DNA of 64,000 nt, taken from assembly GCA_026014875.1 (NCBI GenBank), contig JAOZHO010000051.1:62001-126000 (forward strand), read 5' to 3'. The notes beneath the pieces were generated by a model. That model saw nothing but the letters and a program-made list of their open reading frames with translations, had not been told where the DNA came from and did not search any database. This document shows positions 8,558 to 16,122 of the stretch, in pieces (within the stretch, counting starts at the first letter, position 1; every line of letters starts with the position of its first letter). Source of the stretch: Candidatus Bathyarchaeota archaeon. GTDB lineage: Archaea > Thermoproteota > Bathyarchaeia > TCS64. A program made the position numbers and the translations under genes.

Positions 8558-9082
8558 TCACATTCCGATGCCGGGGGTCCTGTACCTATTCTCCCACTCC
8601 TCCCTCATCGCGATGCCCTTGTTGTCCTCTATGTAGTCTGTGCAAAGGACGCCGTCCAGGTGGTCGAGCTCGTGCTGGAGAAGCTCGCTCATACCGTCGA
8701 CAAACTCTCTGCTGTGCTTCTCCCCAGTCTCGTCCTGGTAGTCGACGCGGATCCTTCTGTGTCTCTTGATATTGACGAAGATGGCTCCCTTGAGGCTGAA
8801 GCAGCTGTCCCAGACGTCGAAGAGTTCGTCGCTCTTCTCCACGATCTCGGGGTTCACGAGGAAGGAGGTGAAACCCGGTGCCTGGATGCGGACAACCCTC
8901 TTGAGGTAGCCCAGCTGGGGGGCCGCGATGCCCCTGCCGCTCCCGGTTATCTCCTGGTGGTTGGTGAGTGTGTCCTTGAGGTCCTCGAGGGCGGACTGGA
9001 GATCGGGGCCGAAGTCGGTCACAGTCTCGGACTTTTCCCTGAGGAGGGGGTTGCCCACCAACAGCACTTGCAGGATGATCAT
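8558..9082 (-). CDS. def: Peptide deformylase
   Basis: 174 residues, normal for the family. Motif 1 is GRGIAAPQ (49-56). Motif 2, usually EGCLS, is DSCFS with the metal-binding C94. Motif 3 QHELDH gives metal ligands H137 and H141 with catalytic E138. The enzyme removes formyl from N-formyl-Met in bacteria and organelles. Archaea start translation with unformylated Met, so its substrate here is uncertain; no fmt gene is in the window. It converges with the ACR3 gene and shares a short gap with the PrpD-like gene upstream (9142). Confidence 0.9.
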   Translation of the reverse strand: MIILQVLLVGNPLLREKSETVTDFGPDLQSALEDLKDTLTNHQEITGSGRGIAAPQLGYLKRVVRIQAPGFTSFLVNPEIVEKSDELFDVWDSCFSLKGAIFVNIKRHRRIRVDYQDETGEKHSREFVDGMSELLQHELDHLDGVLCTDYIEDNKGIAMREEWENRYRTPGIGM

Positions 9083-9141
9083 GTTGTCGATCTATCGTCT
9101 TATGACGTTTTACCCTTTGTGGCTTGGAGTTCTACACCCGT

Positions 9142-10524
9142 TTACTCATTTCTCAGGAGATCCGTCAGCTCGGTCACGTCGGATAGCTTGTCCAGTCGCC
9201 TGATCAACGCAAGGGCTTCCTTGGATTTCTCCTCGTCGTACACGAATCCCGCGCACTCCATGAACTTCTCCTCGAGATCGTGGGGCTTCAGGGGCTTCTC
9301 GGGGGTGCCCCGGGCGTCGCTGGCCTCCCTCCGGATGATCCTTCCGTCCGTCAGCTCCACCTCGACGATGCTCCTCATCTTCTCCACTCCCATCGCTGCT
9401 ATCCCCTCGTCGGGGATGGTCTTGACTTTCCGCATCGTGGATTGCATGGCCGGGTCCATCAGCCATTCCATGGAGTATTCCCTGGGCCCCGCCCTCCTCC
9501 TCAGGAGGATGGAGGCGAGAGCGAACTGGAGGCTGAACTTGGCCTGAAGATCGTCCACGGGGTCGGTGTACCTGAGTGGCTCTAGGATGTTGGGCCCCGC
9601 CCTGAGCCTGATCTCCCTTACGTCTTTCTCGTGGAGGTCCTCCTCGATGACGATATCCCGCAGGGTGTCCATGGAGGGCTGCCCCAGGCAGCCGCAAGGG
9701 TACATCTTGAAGGTCGCCCCCGGGTCGACGATGGAGTAAGGCTTCCCCATTTTACCCATCATCATCTCGGGATCAGAGCCCCCGGCCATGATCTCCATGA
9801 ACCCCCATCTCCCGTCGAGGGCGCTCATGTTCGCTGTGAAACCCTCCTTCCCTAGGAGGCAGGCGATGACGCCGTTGGATGCTGCCATCCCCGCGTGGAG
9901 GGGCTTCGTCATGGTCCCGAAATTCGCCCTTATCCCCGAGGTCAGGCTGGCCGTGATGCCCAGAGAGGCCTTCAACGCATCCTCGTCCAGATCGAACAAT
10001 GTGCCCACCGCCGCGTAGGCCCCGAATGCCCCTATCGTAGCGGTGGTGTGGAATCCTTTCCAATAGTGGGCGGGTTTGATGGTCTCCGCGAGTTTGCACT
10101 CCACCTCGAATCCCGCCACGAAGGCCTCCAATACTTCTCTCCCAGATGAACCCCTCTCCTCACCTACAGCGAGGGCCGCGGCGAGCACGGGCACCGTGGG
10201 GTGGGTCATCAACCCGTAAAGTCTGTCCGGGGCCGTGGACAGCTGGGTGTCGTCGTAGTCGTCGGCGTGCCCGCTGGTCCCGTTAATCAGTGCCGCATCC
10301 GGGATGGGCGCCTTGAATCCGAGGCCGATGGCCGTGGACTGGGGGTTTCCCCCTTTCCCCTTGACGAATCCGGCGACCTTCCTCGCACACTCCGTCCGAG
10401 AGCCTGCGAGCATCACAGCGAACCCATCGACGATGTGATCCAGAGCCTTGGCCTTCACATCCTGCGGCATCGCATTCCGCCTCAGAATGAAGTTCACTGC
10501 CTCATCGGAAATCTTGGAGTCCAT
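9142..10524 (-). CDS. MmgE/PrpD family protein (2-methylcitrate dehydratase-like)
   Basis: 460 residues, as in the family. Matching stretches are GHADDYDDT (near residue 85), HPTVPVLAAALAVGE (about 107) and KPLHAGMAASNGV (about 207), the helical-domain landmarks, followed by the alpha/beta C-terminal domain. PrpD dehydrates 2-methylcitrate; other members are cis-aconitate decarboxylase-like or act on unidentified hydroxy-acids. No prpC or prpB is nearby. Divergent from the CocE-like gene, about 60 bases apart, so both may be controlled together. Confidence 0.88.
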   Translation of the reverse strand: MDSKISDEAVNFILRRNAMPQDVKAKALDHIVDGFAVMLAGSRTECARKVAGFVKGKGGNPQSTAIGLGFKAPIPDAALINGTSGHADDYDDTQLSTAPDRLYGLMTHPTVPVLAAALAVGEERGSSGREVLEAFVAGFEVECKLAETIKPAHYWKGFHTTATIGAFGAYAAVGTLFDLDEDALKASLGITASLTSGIRANFGTMTKPLHAGMAASNGVIACLLGKEGFTANMSALDGRWGFMEIMAGGSDPEMMMGKMGKPYSIVDPGATFKMYPCGCLGQPSMDTLRDIVIEEDLHEKDVREIRLRAGPNILEPLRYTDPVDDLQAKFSLQFALASILLRRRAGPREYSMEWLMDPAMQSTMRKVKTIPDEGIAAMGVEKMRSIVEVELTDGRIIRREASDARGTPEKPLKPHDLEEKFMECAGFVYDEEKSKEALALIRRLDKLSDVTELTDLLRNE

Positions 10525-10585
10525 AATGGCTGATTCACTAACAATCCATCTATTTTAGATGTGTGCGCGTGGTATCTGAATTAGA

Positions 10586-12439
10586 ATGGCGGCTCATGGG
10601 TCCAAGCCTAGGCACGATGTCTCCGTCATGGAAGACGTTTACGTCGAGATGAGAGACGGCACACCGCTGGCAACAGACGTCTATCTTCCTGCTGAAGACG
10701 GGCGGCCCGTGGAGGGCAGGCTTCCCACTGTGCTGGAGCGGACCCCCTACGACAAGGAGAACCCGACCCGGAAGAAGGACGTGGGAGAATGGTTCGCTGC
10801 GAGGGGCTACGCCGTGGTGCTCCAGGACTTCCGGGGGCGTTTCAAGTCGGAGGGGGAGTTCTACAAGTACGCCGACATGGGGGAGGACAGCTACGACACC
10901 ATCGAGTGGATCGCCCGCCAGCCCTGGTCCGACGGCAGGATAGGCACCATCGGGACCAGCTTCATGGCCCACTTCCAGCTCGCCCTGGCTTGCATGAACC
11001 CTCCCCACCTCACCACCATGGTGGTCAACCAGGGGGGATTCACCAACGCCTACCTCAGCGCATGCAGGCACATGGGGGCCTTCGAGCTCCGCCAGCTCAC
11101 CTGGGCCTTCAACTCTGCAGCGAACAGCAGGGAGGCCATGGCCGACCCCTCAATCCGGGCCGCCCTCGAGGCGGTGAACGTCACCGACTACCTCGAGCCC
11201 GGGAGGGGCCCCCTCAGAAAAGGTGATAGCCCCCTCAGCCTCGTATCCAGCTACGAAAGATTCTACATCGACATGCTCACCGAGGCCCGCTACACGGATT
11301 ACTGGAGGAAGATTGGGCTCTGCGCCGAGAACTACATCGACCGCATCCCCGATATCCCCGTCCTCCTGCTGGGGGCCTGGTACGACTCCTACACCAGGAC
11401 CACCAGCGACCTCTACCGAGGCCTATCCAAGAGCAAAAAAGGCCCTGTGAAGCTGATATTTGGCCCGTGGACCCACGGCTGGAGGTCCCTTGAGTCCCGC
11501 GTCTCAGGGGACGTCGACCTGGGACCAGACGCTCCCCTAAGAGGAACGGGGCTGGCGCCCACCCCCAACGACCTCGCCCTTAACTGGTTCGACCGATGGA
11601 TGAAGGGCGTCGACAACGGAGCCGACCGGATTCCCCCCGTCAACTACTTCGTGATGGGGGGAGGCACGGGGTCCAGGACCCCCGAGGGCAGGATGAGCCA
11701 CGGAGGCGAGTGGAGGACGAGCCCGGACTGGCCGCTGCCCGAAACGAGATACACGAGGTACTACCTGCATCGGGAGGGGGGTCTCTCCACTGTGCCCCCG
11801 GAATCAGGCACCCTTCCCAGCTCCTACACCTACGACCCGAGGAACCCAGTGCCCACCATCGGAGGGAACATCTCCTCCGCCCACGGGGTGATGATGCCCG
11901 GGGCCTTCGACCAGGTGGAGCGACCCGACGTCCTCGGCTGCAGGCCCCCCTACTACATCCCCCTAGCCTCCCGGAGAGACGTCCTCGCCTTCGAGAACCC
12001 GCCCCTGAAGCGGGCCGTGGAAGTCACGGGGCCCATAACCGCCACACTCTATGTCTCGTCGTCGGCCCCAGATACGGATTTCACGTTAAAGCTGGTGGAC
12101 TGTTATCCCCCGAGCCCCGATTACCCCGAAGGCTACGCCATGAACCTGTCGGACACCATATTCAGGGCGAGGTTCCACGGTTCGTGGGAGGAGCCCGTGC
12201 TCCTTGAGCCTGGGAGGGTGTATTGCCTCGAGATGGTCTCCTACCCCACGAGCAACCTCTTCGGGGCGGGGCACAGGGTCAGGGTCGACGTTTCCAGCAG
12301 CAATTATCCCCGCTTCGATATCAACCCGAACACGGGGGAGCCCTTGGGCTTGAGCACAGGGATGACGGAGGCGGTGAACGCCGTCCATCACGACGCCGAG
12401 CATCCCTCATGCGTGGTCCTTCCCATCATACCCGTGTAG
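10586..12439 (+). CDS. CocE/NonD-type alpha/beta hydrolase (X-Pro dipeptidyl-peptidase S15-like)
   Basis: 617 residues. The N-terminal alpha/beta domain opens with MRDGTPLATDVYLPAE and LERTPYDKE. The nucleophile elbow is GTIGTSFMAHF (S125), with Phe-Met in place of the usual Tyr-x-Gly. The acid and His lie in LLGAWYDSYTRTTSDLY and FGPWTHGW. The C-terminal jelly-roll domain starts about residue 440 (VLAFENPPL, DTDFTLKLVD) and ends in the family's typical LPIIPV. It probably cleaves an ester or acyl-amide in the cytoplasm; no signal peptide is seen. Start ATG 10586 lies about 60 bases from the divergent PrpD-like gene. Confidence 0.88.
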   Translation: MAAHGSKPRHDVSVMEDVYVEMRDGTPLATDVYLPAEDGRPVEGRLPTVLERTPYDKENPTRKKDVGEWFAARGYAVVLQDFRGRFKSEGEFYKYADMGEDSYDTIEWIARQPWSDGRIGTIGTSFMAHFQLALACMNPPHLTTMVVNQGGFTNAYLSACRHMGAFELRQLTWAFNSAANSREAMADPSIRAALEAVNVTDYLEPGRGPLRKGDSPLSLVSSYERFYIDMLTEARYTDYWRKIGLCAENYIDRIPDIPVLLLGAWYDSYTRTTSDLYRGLSKSKKGPVKLIFGPWTHGWRSLESRVSGDVDLGPDAPLRGTGLAPTPNDLALNWFDRWMKGVDNGADRIPPVNYFVMGGGTGSRTPEGRMSHGGEWRTSPDWPLPETRYTRYYLHREGGLSTVPPESGTLPSSYTYDPRNPVPTIGGNISSAHGVMMPGAFDQVERPDVLGCRPPYYIPLASRRDVLAFENPPLKRAVEVTGPITATLYVSSSAPDTDFTLKLVDCYPPSPDYPEGYAMNLSDTIFRARFHGSWEEPVLLEPGRVYCLEMVSYPTSNLFGAGHRVRVDVSSSNYPRFDINPNTGEPLGLSTGMTEAVNAVHHDAEHPSCVVLPIIPV

Positions 12440-12440
12440 G

Positions 12441-12518
12441 CTCGCCAACTACGGGCTGCCCGACTATCACATCTCCACGGGGACGATGAAGGTCGAGGTC
12501 GAAGCCATTCCCTTCTAG
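12441..12518 (+). pseudogene. Possible short 3' remnant of a lost gene
   Basis: Directly after the CocE-like stop, another frame reads an ordered peptide, LANYGLPDYHISTGTMKVEV followed by EAIPF and a stop, with no start codon before it. The composition is protein-like, but I do not recognise the family. It may be the tail of a deleted gene, or chance. Confidence 0.25.
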
Positions 12519-12525
12519 TTTTTTT
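12519..12525 (+). terminator. T-tract terminator
   Basis: T7 run, 80 bases after the CocE-like stop and directly after the remnant's stop codon. Confidence 0.4.
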
Positions 12526-12566
12526 CACCTTCTCCAATCTCAAGGATTGGGCACCCCCATAAACGC

Positions 12567-12576
12567 ATTTAACTAT
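12567..12576 (+). promoter_or_regulatory. TATA-like box of the CoA-transferase gene
   Basis: ATTTAACTAT is centred about 21 bases before the ATG at 12592, which suggests a leaderless or nearly leaderless mRNA. Confidence 0.5.
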
Positions 12577-12591
12577 CTATACGGAACCTAG

Positions 12592-13752
12592 ATGAATATG
12601 GCTGAAATCCTAGACGACATACGAGTCGCAGACCTGAGCCACGTCTGGTTCGGCCCCTGGTGCACCATGATGCTCGCAGACCTCGGGGCCGAGGTTATCA
12701 AGATCGAGCCCCCCTGGGGCTCCATCGGGCGCGTGGCCCGGGGCCCCCTCTACGGCGGGGCCAGCACCATATTCCACCACCTGAACATGAACAAGAAGGG
12801 CATCTCCCTGAACCTCAAGGACCCCCGGGGCGTCGAGGTCTTCAAGGACCTCGTGAGAGTCTCCGACGTGGTGGTCCAGAACTTCGCCCCGGGCACCATT
12901 GAGCGGCTGGGGCTCGGATACGACGTCCTCAAGGAGATCAACCCCAAGATAATCTACGCCGCCCTATCCGGCTTCGGCCAGTACGGCCCCTACACCAGCC
13001 GCCCAGCATTCGCCTCCATCGCCGAGGCCATGAGCGGCCACACCCGCCTCACAGGGGACGGGGTTGATCCCGAGGGGCCTCCCATACAGATGGCCCAGGC
13101 CTACGGGGACCTGGGGCCCGGCACCATGGCTGCCATGGCCATCATCGCCGCCATCAGGCACAGGGATAGGATCGGGGTGGGCCAGATGATCGATGTGGCC
13201 CAGCTGGACTGCATGCTCGCTTACAATACGGGGATAACGAGTTACATGATCTCGGGGCTCAAGCCTCACGAGATCAGGAAGAAGTACCCCCGGGCCCACA
13301 TGGCGGGGGGGCTTAGGCAGACCACGGATGGGGGTTGGGTGCAGATCGCTGGGCACAGGCCCAAGGCCCTGGACAGGCTGAGGGAGGAACTGGGGGTCGA
13401 GGAGGTGACCCAGGAGGTCTTCGACGAGGTCATCGCCGGTAAGACCCGGGACGAGTTGGTGGAATACATGGTGAACGTGGGGATTCCCATTGCCCCGGTT
13501 TACGATCTTTCCGAGATCGAAGGGGACCCCCACATCGTGGCCCGGGAGATGATCATCGAGGTGGATCACCCCAAGGCCGGGAAGGTCAGATCCGTCAACT
13601 TCCCGGTAAAGTTCTCTGAGACTCCCGTCGAGGAGATGAGGCCGGCCCCCCTCTTCGGGCAGCACAACAAGGAGGTCTTGGTCGATCTCCTCGGCTACTC
13701 CGATGAACGGTTCCGGGAGCTAAAGAAAGAGGGCGTCGTACTGGGGGAGTGA
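12592..13752 (+). CDS. Class III CoA-transferase (CaiB/BaiF family)
   Basis: 386 residues. Family landmarks: ADLSHVWFGPWCTMMLADLGAEVIKIEPP cut short here as the N-terminal signature (residues 13-41), NKKGISLNLKDPRG near 67, and the catalytic Asp, D173, in QAYGDLGPGT. These homodimers move CoA from one carboxylic acid to another, for instance formate/oxalate, succinate/(R)-benzylsuccinate or carnitine. The donor and acceptor cannot be read from the sequence. An acyl-CoA ligase or racemase is not adjacent. The start ATG 12592 sits right after a TATA-like box; ATG 12598 is possible. Confidence 0.92.
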   Translation: MNMAEILDDIRVADLSHVWFGPWCTMMLADLGAEVIKIEPPWGSIGRVARGPLYGGASTIFHHLNMNKKGISLNLKDPRGVEVFKDLVRVSDVVVQNFAPGTIERLGLGYDVLKEINPKIIYAALSGFGQYGPYTSRPAFASIAEAMSGHTRLTGDGVDPEGPPIQMAQAYGDLGPGTMAAMAIIAAIRHRDRIGVGQMIDVAQLDCMLAYNTGITSYMISGLKPHEIRKKYPRAHMAGGLRQTTDGGWVQIAGHRPKALDRLREELGVEEVTQEVFDEVIAGKTRDELVEYMVNVGIPIAPVYDLSEIEGDPHIVAREMIIEVDHPKAGKVRSVNFPVKFSETPVEEMRPAPLFGQHNKEVLVDLLGYSDERFRELKKEGVVLGE

Positions 13753-13772
13753 CTAAGACTCCCCGCCGTGTC

Positions 13773-13888
13773 CTAGGTCTCCGATTTTGCATCAAGACCT
13801 CGAAGTAGCGTGCGCGTGATCAACCCTTGGGCCCACTCAGCTTCCATGGCAGACTCGTGATGGAAGCGCTCCCCTGAGAATTGTTGAT
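13773..13888 (-). pseudogene. Possible coding remnant next to tRNA-Cys
   Basis: Downstream of the tRNA-Cys 3' end, the minus strand reads a peptide that includes ERFHHESAMEAEWAQGLITR and ends in a stop at 13773-13775. There is no start codon between the tRNA and this stretch. It looks like the C-terminus of some protein but matches nothing I know; a chance frame in GC-rich DNA is equally possible. Confidence 0.2.
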
Positions 13889-13963
13889 GGAGCCGGGCGA
13901 GGGATTCGAACCCCCGTAGATCCGCTCTGCAGGCGGACGCCTAAACCGCTCAGCCAACCCGGC
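13888..13963 (-). tRNA. tRNA-Cys (GCA)
   Basis: Acceptor GCCGGGT pairs with GCCCGGC, the anticodon loop is CTGCAGA with GCA at 34-36, the T arm carries TTCGAAT, and the discriminator is U, the expected Cys identity base. CCA is encoded (complement of 13888-13890). The variable loop is short and no intron is seen. Confidence 0.95.
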
Positions 13964-14081
13964 GCAGCTTAACCTACTCTAGCACCGTAATTTTAACCTA
14001 TCGCGTACCTGTAGCGCCGTAGCGGCAACATCCGCATGAATTATAAGGAGGACATATGCCAATGGTTTAGGCGAACATTGC

Positions 14082-14360
14082 ATGGCGTCGGCTTTTATAC
14101 TGATCAAGGTCGAGAACAGGGAGGTCGTGGAGGTCCACGGAGAAGTGGAGGCCCTCCCCGAGGTAACCGAAGCCCACGTGATAAGCGGCGTATACGAGGT
14201 CTTCACGATGGTTCACACGGATACCATGCCCGCCATCGAGGCCCTCGTGAAGGAGCAGATCGAGCGCATCAAGGGGGTCAGCTCCACTCTAACCCTTATC
14301 CTTCTGGAGCCGGAGCCCGAGGAAGCCCCCGAGGATATACCTCCCCCCGAAGTACCCTAG
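14082..14360 (+). CDS. Stand-alone RAM (Lrp/AsnC ligand-binding) domain protein
   Basis: 92 residues: only the alpha/beta RAM domain of Lrp/AsnC regulators (AFILIKVENREVVEVHGEVE, then VYEVFTMVHTDTMPAIEALV), with no helix-turn-helix part. The tail is acidic and proline-rich (EPEPEEAPEDIPPPEVP). Such proteins bind amino acids and assemble as octamers; some modulate full-length Lrp proteins. The start is the first ATG after a short AT-rich stretch. It lies next to tRNA-Cys, which is divergent. Confidence 0.88.
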   Translation: MASAFILIKVENREVVEVHGEVEALPEVTEAHVISGVYEVFTMVHTDTMPAIEALVKEQIERIKGVSSTLTLILLEPEPEEAPEDIPPPEVP

Positions 14361-14598
14361 GTTCTACATTATTTCTAAGCTGAGCGTGTGCATCTTGCCA
14401 AATTCGCACCGCTCCATGTCGAGTTCGCTGAAGAGCCTGGAATAGAAGAAGATGAGGAGACGGAGCCTGAGATTAACCGTGGGCCTCCATGTCGTAGCGA
14501 CCCTCGCACGCATTGGATACGGAAGCAACCATTGATTCAATAAAATCTGTAAAATCTGGAAGATTTTATATTCCGCGATAAAGCATCGATGATAGAAA

Positions 14599-15219
14599 AT
14601 GGACTTCCAACCTCCCAAGAAACTCATGGAAAATCTTGATGCTGGAGAAACACTGATCGCCGGATTGAAGAACGTGAGGCTAGGGGCGAGGCCCGACTAC
14701 TTCTTCCTCACCGGCAGCAGGATAATCTACTTCGACGAGAAGCACCTGGGGCGGTACGACCTGAGCTCGATTCCCTTCTCGAAGCTTCAGGAGGTGAGCG
14801 CCCAGATAGGCCCCATCAGGTACGGGAGCCTCAAGATCACCAGCGAGGAGGGCGTGACCATCGACCTCAACAAGATCCCCAAGGGGGACGTGGAACCCTT
14901 CGTCACGGCTCTCGAGAACGCGATAAACGCCATCGCCGTCGAGCCGATATCCATCAACGTCAAGAAGGGTCTCATGGGTAAGGAATGGAGCTTCACGAAA
15001 CCAGCCGAGATGCTGCTGAGGTCGAGACCAGCGACCGAGGCCCCGGCCCCTGCTGCGGTTTCAGCCCCTGCTCCGGCCCCTGCATCAGCCCCGGCTCCTG
15101 CTCCATCCTCCACGGCTCCGGCTGTCGACGATCCCCTCAAGGCCCTCCAGATGAGGCTCGTGAAGGGTGAGATCACCAAGGAGCAGTACGAGGAGCTGAG
15201 GAAGTACCTGGGGCAATAA
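14599..15219 (+). CDS. PH-like domain protein with C-terminal SHOCT motif
   Basis: 206 residues in three parts. Residues about 20-110 are a bacterial-PH-type domain (GARPDYFFLTGSRIIYFDEK, then YDLSSIPFSKLQEV). About 150-175 is an Ala/Pro repeat linker. The last 30 residues (DDPLKALQMRLVKGEITKEQ onward) are a SHOCT motif, a short helical oligomerisation domain. No membrane segment or catalytic site is visible. Such proteins are thought to be scaffold or membrane-surface proteins. The upstream 230 bases are AT-rich and contain AGATTTTATATTCC (about 14560) as a TATA-like box. Confidence 0.82.
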   Translation: MDFQPPKKLMENLDAGETLIAGLKNVRLGARPDYFFLTGSRIIYFDEKHLGRYDLSSIPFSKLQEVSAQIGPIRYGSLKITSEEGVTIDLNKIPKGDVEPFVTALENAINAIAVEPISINVKKGLMGKEWSFTKPAEMLLRSRPATEAPAPAAVSAPAPAPASAPAPAPSSTAPAVDDPLKALQMRLVKGEITKEQYEELRKYLGQ

Positions 15220-15339
15220 TGGGATTATCCCCGTTTTATTTGCGCTTCCCAGATAGATTTCATCCTTCTTGCTCGCTCGAGAATAATCGCTGACGATTGA
15301 TAGACCTGAGTGGGAAGATTTCCCAAGTTCCGTTAGACT

Positions 15340-15459
15340 TTACAGGTTGAGGGTTAAAACAAAGGCGCCGATCTCGACCTGTGGCTGTTTCTTCTTGTTC
15401 GGTGAATGGATATGCCCCTTGTATGTGCCTTGGACGCCGGGGGTGGATCTGATAGTCTA
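15340..15459 (-). pseudogene. Possible gene remnant, 38 codons, unrecognised
   Basis: The minus strand holds an open stretch ending in a stop at 15340-15342 with a protein-like composition (GVQGTYKGHIHSPNKKKQPQ, then VEIGAFVLTLNL) and an in-frame stop at its 5' end (15457-15459). There is no start codon. I cannot name the family. The phosphoglycerate kinase relic 300 bases away makes decay plausible. Confidence 0.3.
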
Positions 15460-15639
15460 CAGCAAGTTCCTGAGTTTCTGAGCTAGGCCTGCACGTGAAA
15501 TGGACGAGGGATAAAAATTCAAGAAGAATACAGAAATTCGTGAAGGAAAAAACGGTGCGCGTGCGGGATATGTGATGGAAACGCTTGTGCAGGCAGTCAA
15601 CCGTACGATGACCAAAGGAAATGAGAAAATGTCATCGTG
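15460..15639. other. Non-coding spacer between the PH/SHOCT gene and tRNA-Pro
   Basis: Together with 15220-15339 this is gene-free. It has AT-rich stretches such as GGGATAAAAATTCAAGAAG near 15510 but no convincing frame or repeat. Confidence 0.5.
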
Positions 15640-15716
15640 TGGTGGGGTCGCCCGGATTTGAACCGGGGATCACGCGGACCCAAACCGCGTATCGTGCCAA
15701 GCTTGACCACGACCCC
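15640..15716 (-). tRNA. tRNA-Pro (TGG)
   Basis: Acceptor GGGGTCG pairs perfectly with CGACCCC. The anticodon stem CGCGG/CCGCG closes the loop TTTGGGT with TGG at 34-36. The T stem is CCCGG/CCGGG with loop TTCAAAT. The discriminator is A and CCA is encoded (complement of 15640-15642). No intron. Confidence 0.95.
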
Positions 15717-15766
15717 GCGACACTTTGGATAGACGCAACACAATTTAATGATATCGAACAGCGCCA

Positions 15767-15949
15767 CTAATTCCGCCGCCTAGACCTCTCCAGCGATTCC
15801 ACCACCGGCATCGATCCCCGTCGTGCTCCCGCGGCTCATCCGGGAATCCACTTCCATCATCGCAGCCAACCCCCCCAGCTGTTCACCCTTAGGAACACGG
15901 TCTTCCCCGCGACGTCGACGTCATTCAGTGTCAGGTAATCGAAGGGCAT
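15767..15949 (-). pseudogene. Phosphoglycerate kinase relic (N- and C-terminal ends only)
   Basis: From the ATG at 15949 the minus strand reads MPFDYLTLNDVDVAGKTVFL followed by RVN, a clear archaeal phosphoglycerate kinase N-terminus (family 'lddfd..gKTVllRVD.N'). After about 20 garbled codons with two in-frame TGA stops, the same frame resumes as SMPVVESLERSRRRN and a stop, resembling the kinase C-terminus ('LPvveaLe.Sar'). The intact enzyme has about 400 residues, so roughly 350 codons have gone. The N-terminal match is strong; the C-terminal one is moderate. No intact copy lies in the window. Confidence 0.75.
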
Positions 15950-16122
15950 AATCTACACTCGGTTTTCCGATTAATGCCCCTAGCGATATTCATATGCTTG
16001 GCATCAAAAAATGGCGGGGGAAGTGAGTACAATTAACCTCCTCCGAAATACGGGAAAAAAATAAATCAGCAATCATCCGAACGCATCCATGAAAGTTCCT
16101 TAATATAATTCTCCTTCATCTA
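15950..16122. promoter_or_regulatory. Spacer with TATA-like box before the MFS gene
   Basis: TTAATATAAT (16100-16109) is a strong TATA-like box only 14 bases before the ATG at 16123. That is closer than the usual spacing, which favours a leaderless mRNA, or a start at the ATG at 16165 preceded by GGGAGGTC. Confidence 0.4.

Noticed and set aside
13888-13963. Integrated element attachment site at tRNA-Cys
   Set aside because: No integrase gene and no direct repeat of the tRNA 3' end was found in the neighbourhood.
15767-15949. Selenoprotein reading of the in-frame TGA codons in the PGK relic
   Set aside because: PGK is not a known selenoprotein, about 350 codons are missing, and no SECIS-like stem was seen.
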